Origin: Streptomyces sp. NBC_01591
GTDB taxonomy: Bacteria > Actinomycetota > Actinomycetes > Streptomycetales > Streptomycetaceae
Reading direction: 5' to 3'
DNA: 64,000 bases
NCBI RefSeq assembly: GCF_035918155.1
Contig: NZ_CP109327.1
Coordinates: forward strand, 6,200,001-6,264,000
The notes below the pieces were generated by a model. It did no database searches. It saw only the letters and a program-made list of their open reading frames with translations, and was not told the origin of the DNA. A program made the position numbers and the translations under genes. How positions within the stretch are numbered: the first letter of the stretch is position 1; the number at the start of each line of letters is the position of its first letter. This document shows, in pieces, positions 63,864 to 64,000 of this stretch.

Positions 63864-64000
63864 GCATCGATCCGTACGAGTACGCCTCCGTGCACGGCCC
63901 GCGCGCCGGGGACCGGGTCCGACTCGGTGACTCCGGGCTGACCGTCCGCGTCGAGTCCGACGCGCAGCAGTACGGCGAGGAGTTCCTCGCCGGCTTCGGC
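63860..64000 (+). CDS. ureC: Urease alpha subunit, 5' part only (cut by window end)
   Basis: The first 47 codons of UreC: MSIDPYEYASVHGPRAGDRV, then RLGDSGLTVRVESDAQQYGEEFLAGFG. The GDRVRLGD strand is the usual start of the alpha subunit. The nickel site and catalytic residues lie beyond the window. The four-base overlap with ureAB (ATGA) shows a coupled operon, so accessory genes ureF, ureG and ureD are expected to the right. Confidence 0.93.
   Translation, partial: MSIDPYEYASVHGPRAGDRVRLGDSGLTVRVESDAQQYGEEFLAGFG

Overview
The window is chromosomal DNA of a Streptomyces or close relative. GC content is very high, codon third positions are almost all G or C, GTG and TTG starts are common, and the families are typical of the genus: XRE/DUF397 pairs, WYL and PucR regulators, a gamma-beta urease fusion, and GGDEF/EAL proteins of the RmdB and CdgF type. 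The gene order is a conserved actinobacterial core block: iscS, mnmA, MetE-like, ligA, gatC-gatA-gatB, ilvB-ilvN-ilvC, serA, leuB, ilvE. From memory the same order occurs around Rv3025c-Rv2995c in Mycobacterium tuberculosis. Variable genes sit between the core genes. I see no rRNA, tRNA, CRISPR array, prophage or intact insertion sequence.

Layout. 1-6.2 kb: end of an oligopeptide ABC importer (two ATPases), a TRIC-type channel, a thioesterase, a WYL regulator, and a TetR gene divergent from two small membrane proteins. 6.3-9.5 kb: sulfur transfer to tRNA (iscS, mnmA) with a Tat-exported amidase between. 9.6-13.8 kb: accessory patch with a DUF397/XRE pair overlapping a start-less ATPase-domain frame, an alpha/beta hydrolase that has lost catalytic residues, DUF427, a LOG-family protein and an SDR. 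13.8-23.4 kb: MetE-like protein, ligA, the c-di-GMP protein RmdB, and the amidotransferase genes gatC-gatA-(79-aa gene)-gatB. 23.5-34.4 kb: phospholipase C, MmpL exporter, HTH-NACHT-membrane protein, a zinc-finger membrane microprotein, two secreted hydrolases and a membrane protein. 34.6-41.9 kb: a LuxR-type large ATPase regulator, a lipoprotein dehydrogenase, an aldo/keto reductase and a 2-hydroxyacid dehydrogenase. 42.1-50.8 kb: a CdgF-like protein, then branched-chain amino acid synthesis behind a transcription attenuator, then serA. 50.8-55.5 kb: TetR, PucR and proline catabolism. 55.5-60.6 kb: an iodotyrosine-deiodinase-like nitroreductase, a three-gene phospholipid cassette, an AAC(2')-I-like acetyltransferase, a 42-aa gene and a phosphatase pseudogene. 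60.6-64 kb: leuB, ilvE and the start of a urease operon.

How the genes work together. ilvB, ilvN, ilvC, leuB and ilvE cover several steps of valine, isoleucine and leucine synthesis, and serA starts serine synthesis. ilvBNC carries a leader peptide with five branched-chain codons and an intrinsic terminator with a T run. gatCAB makes Gln-tRNA (and possibly Asn-tRNA). The cysteine desulfurase probably supplies sulfur to MnmA. Proline dehydrogenase and P5C dehydrogenase turn proline into glutamate, probably under the divergent PucR protein.

The least ordinary features are a family of palindromic MITE-like elements placed exactly at stop codons, the attenuator, the NACHT protein next to a C2H2-like membrane microprotein, an IYD homologue with its E-Y-K residues kept, a hydrolase lacking both its serine and histidine, and the YnbA-type phospholipid cassette. 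I did not find one clear-cut new multi-gene system. The NACHT region and the phospholipid cassette are the best candidates.
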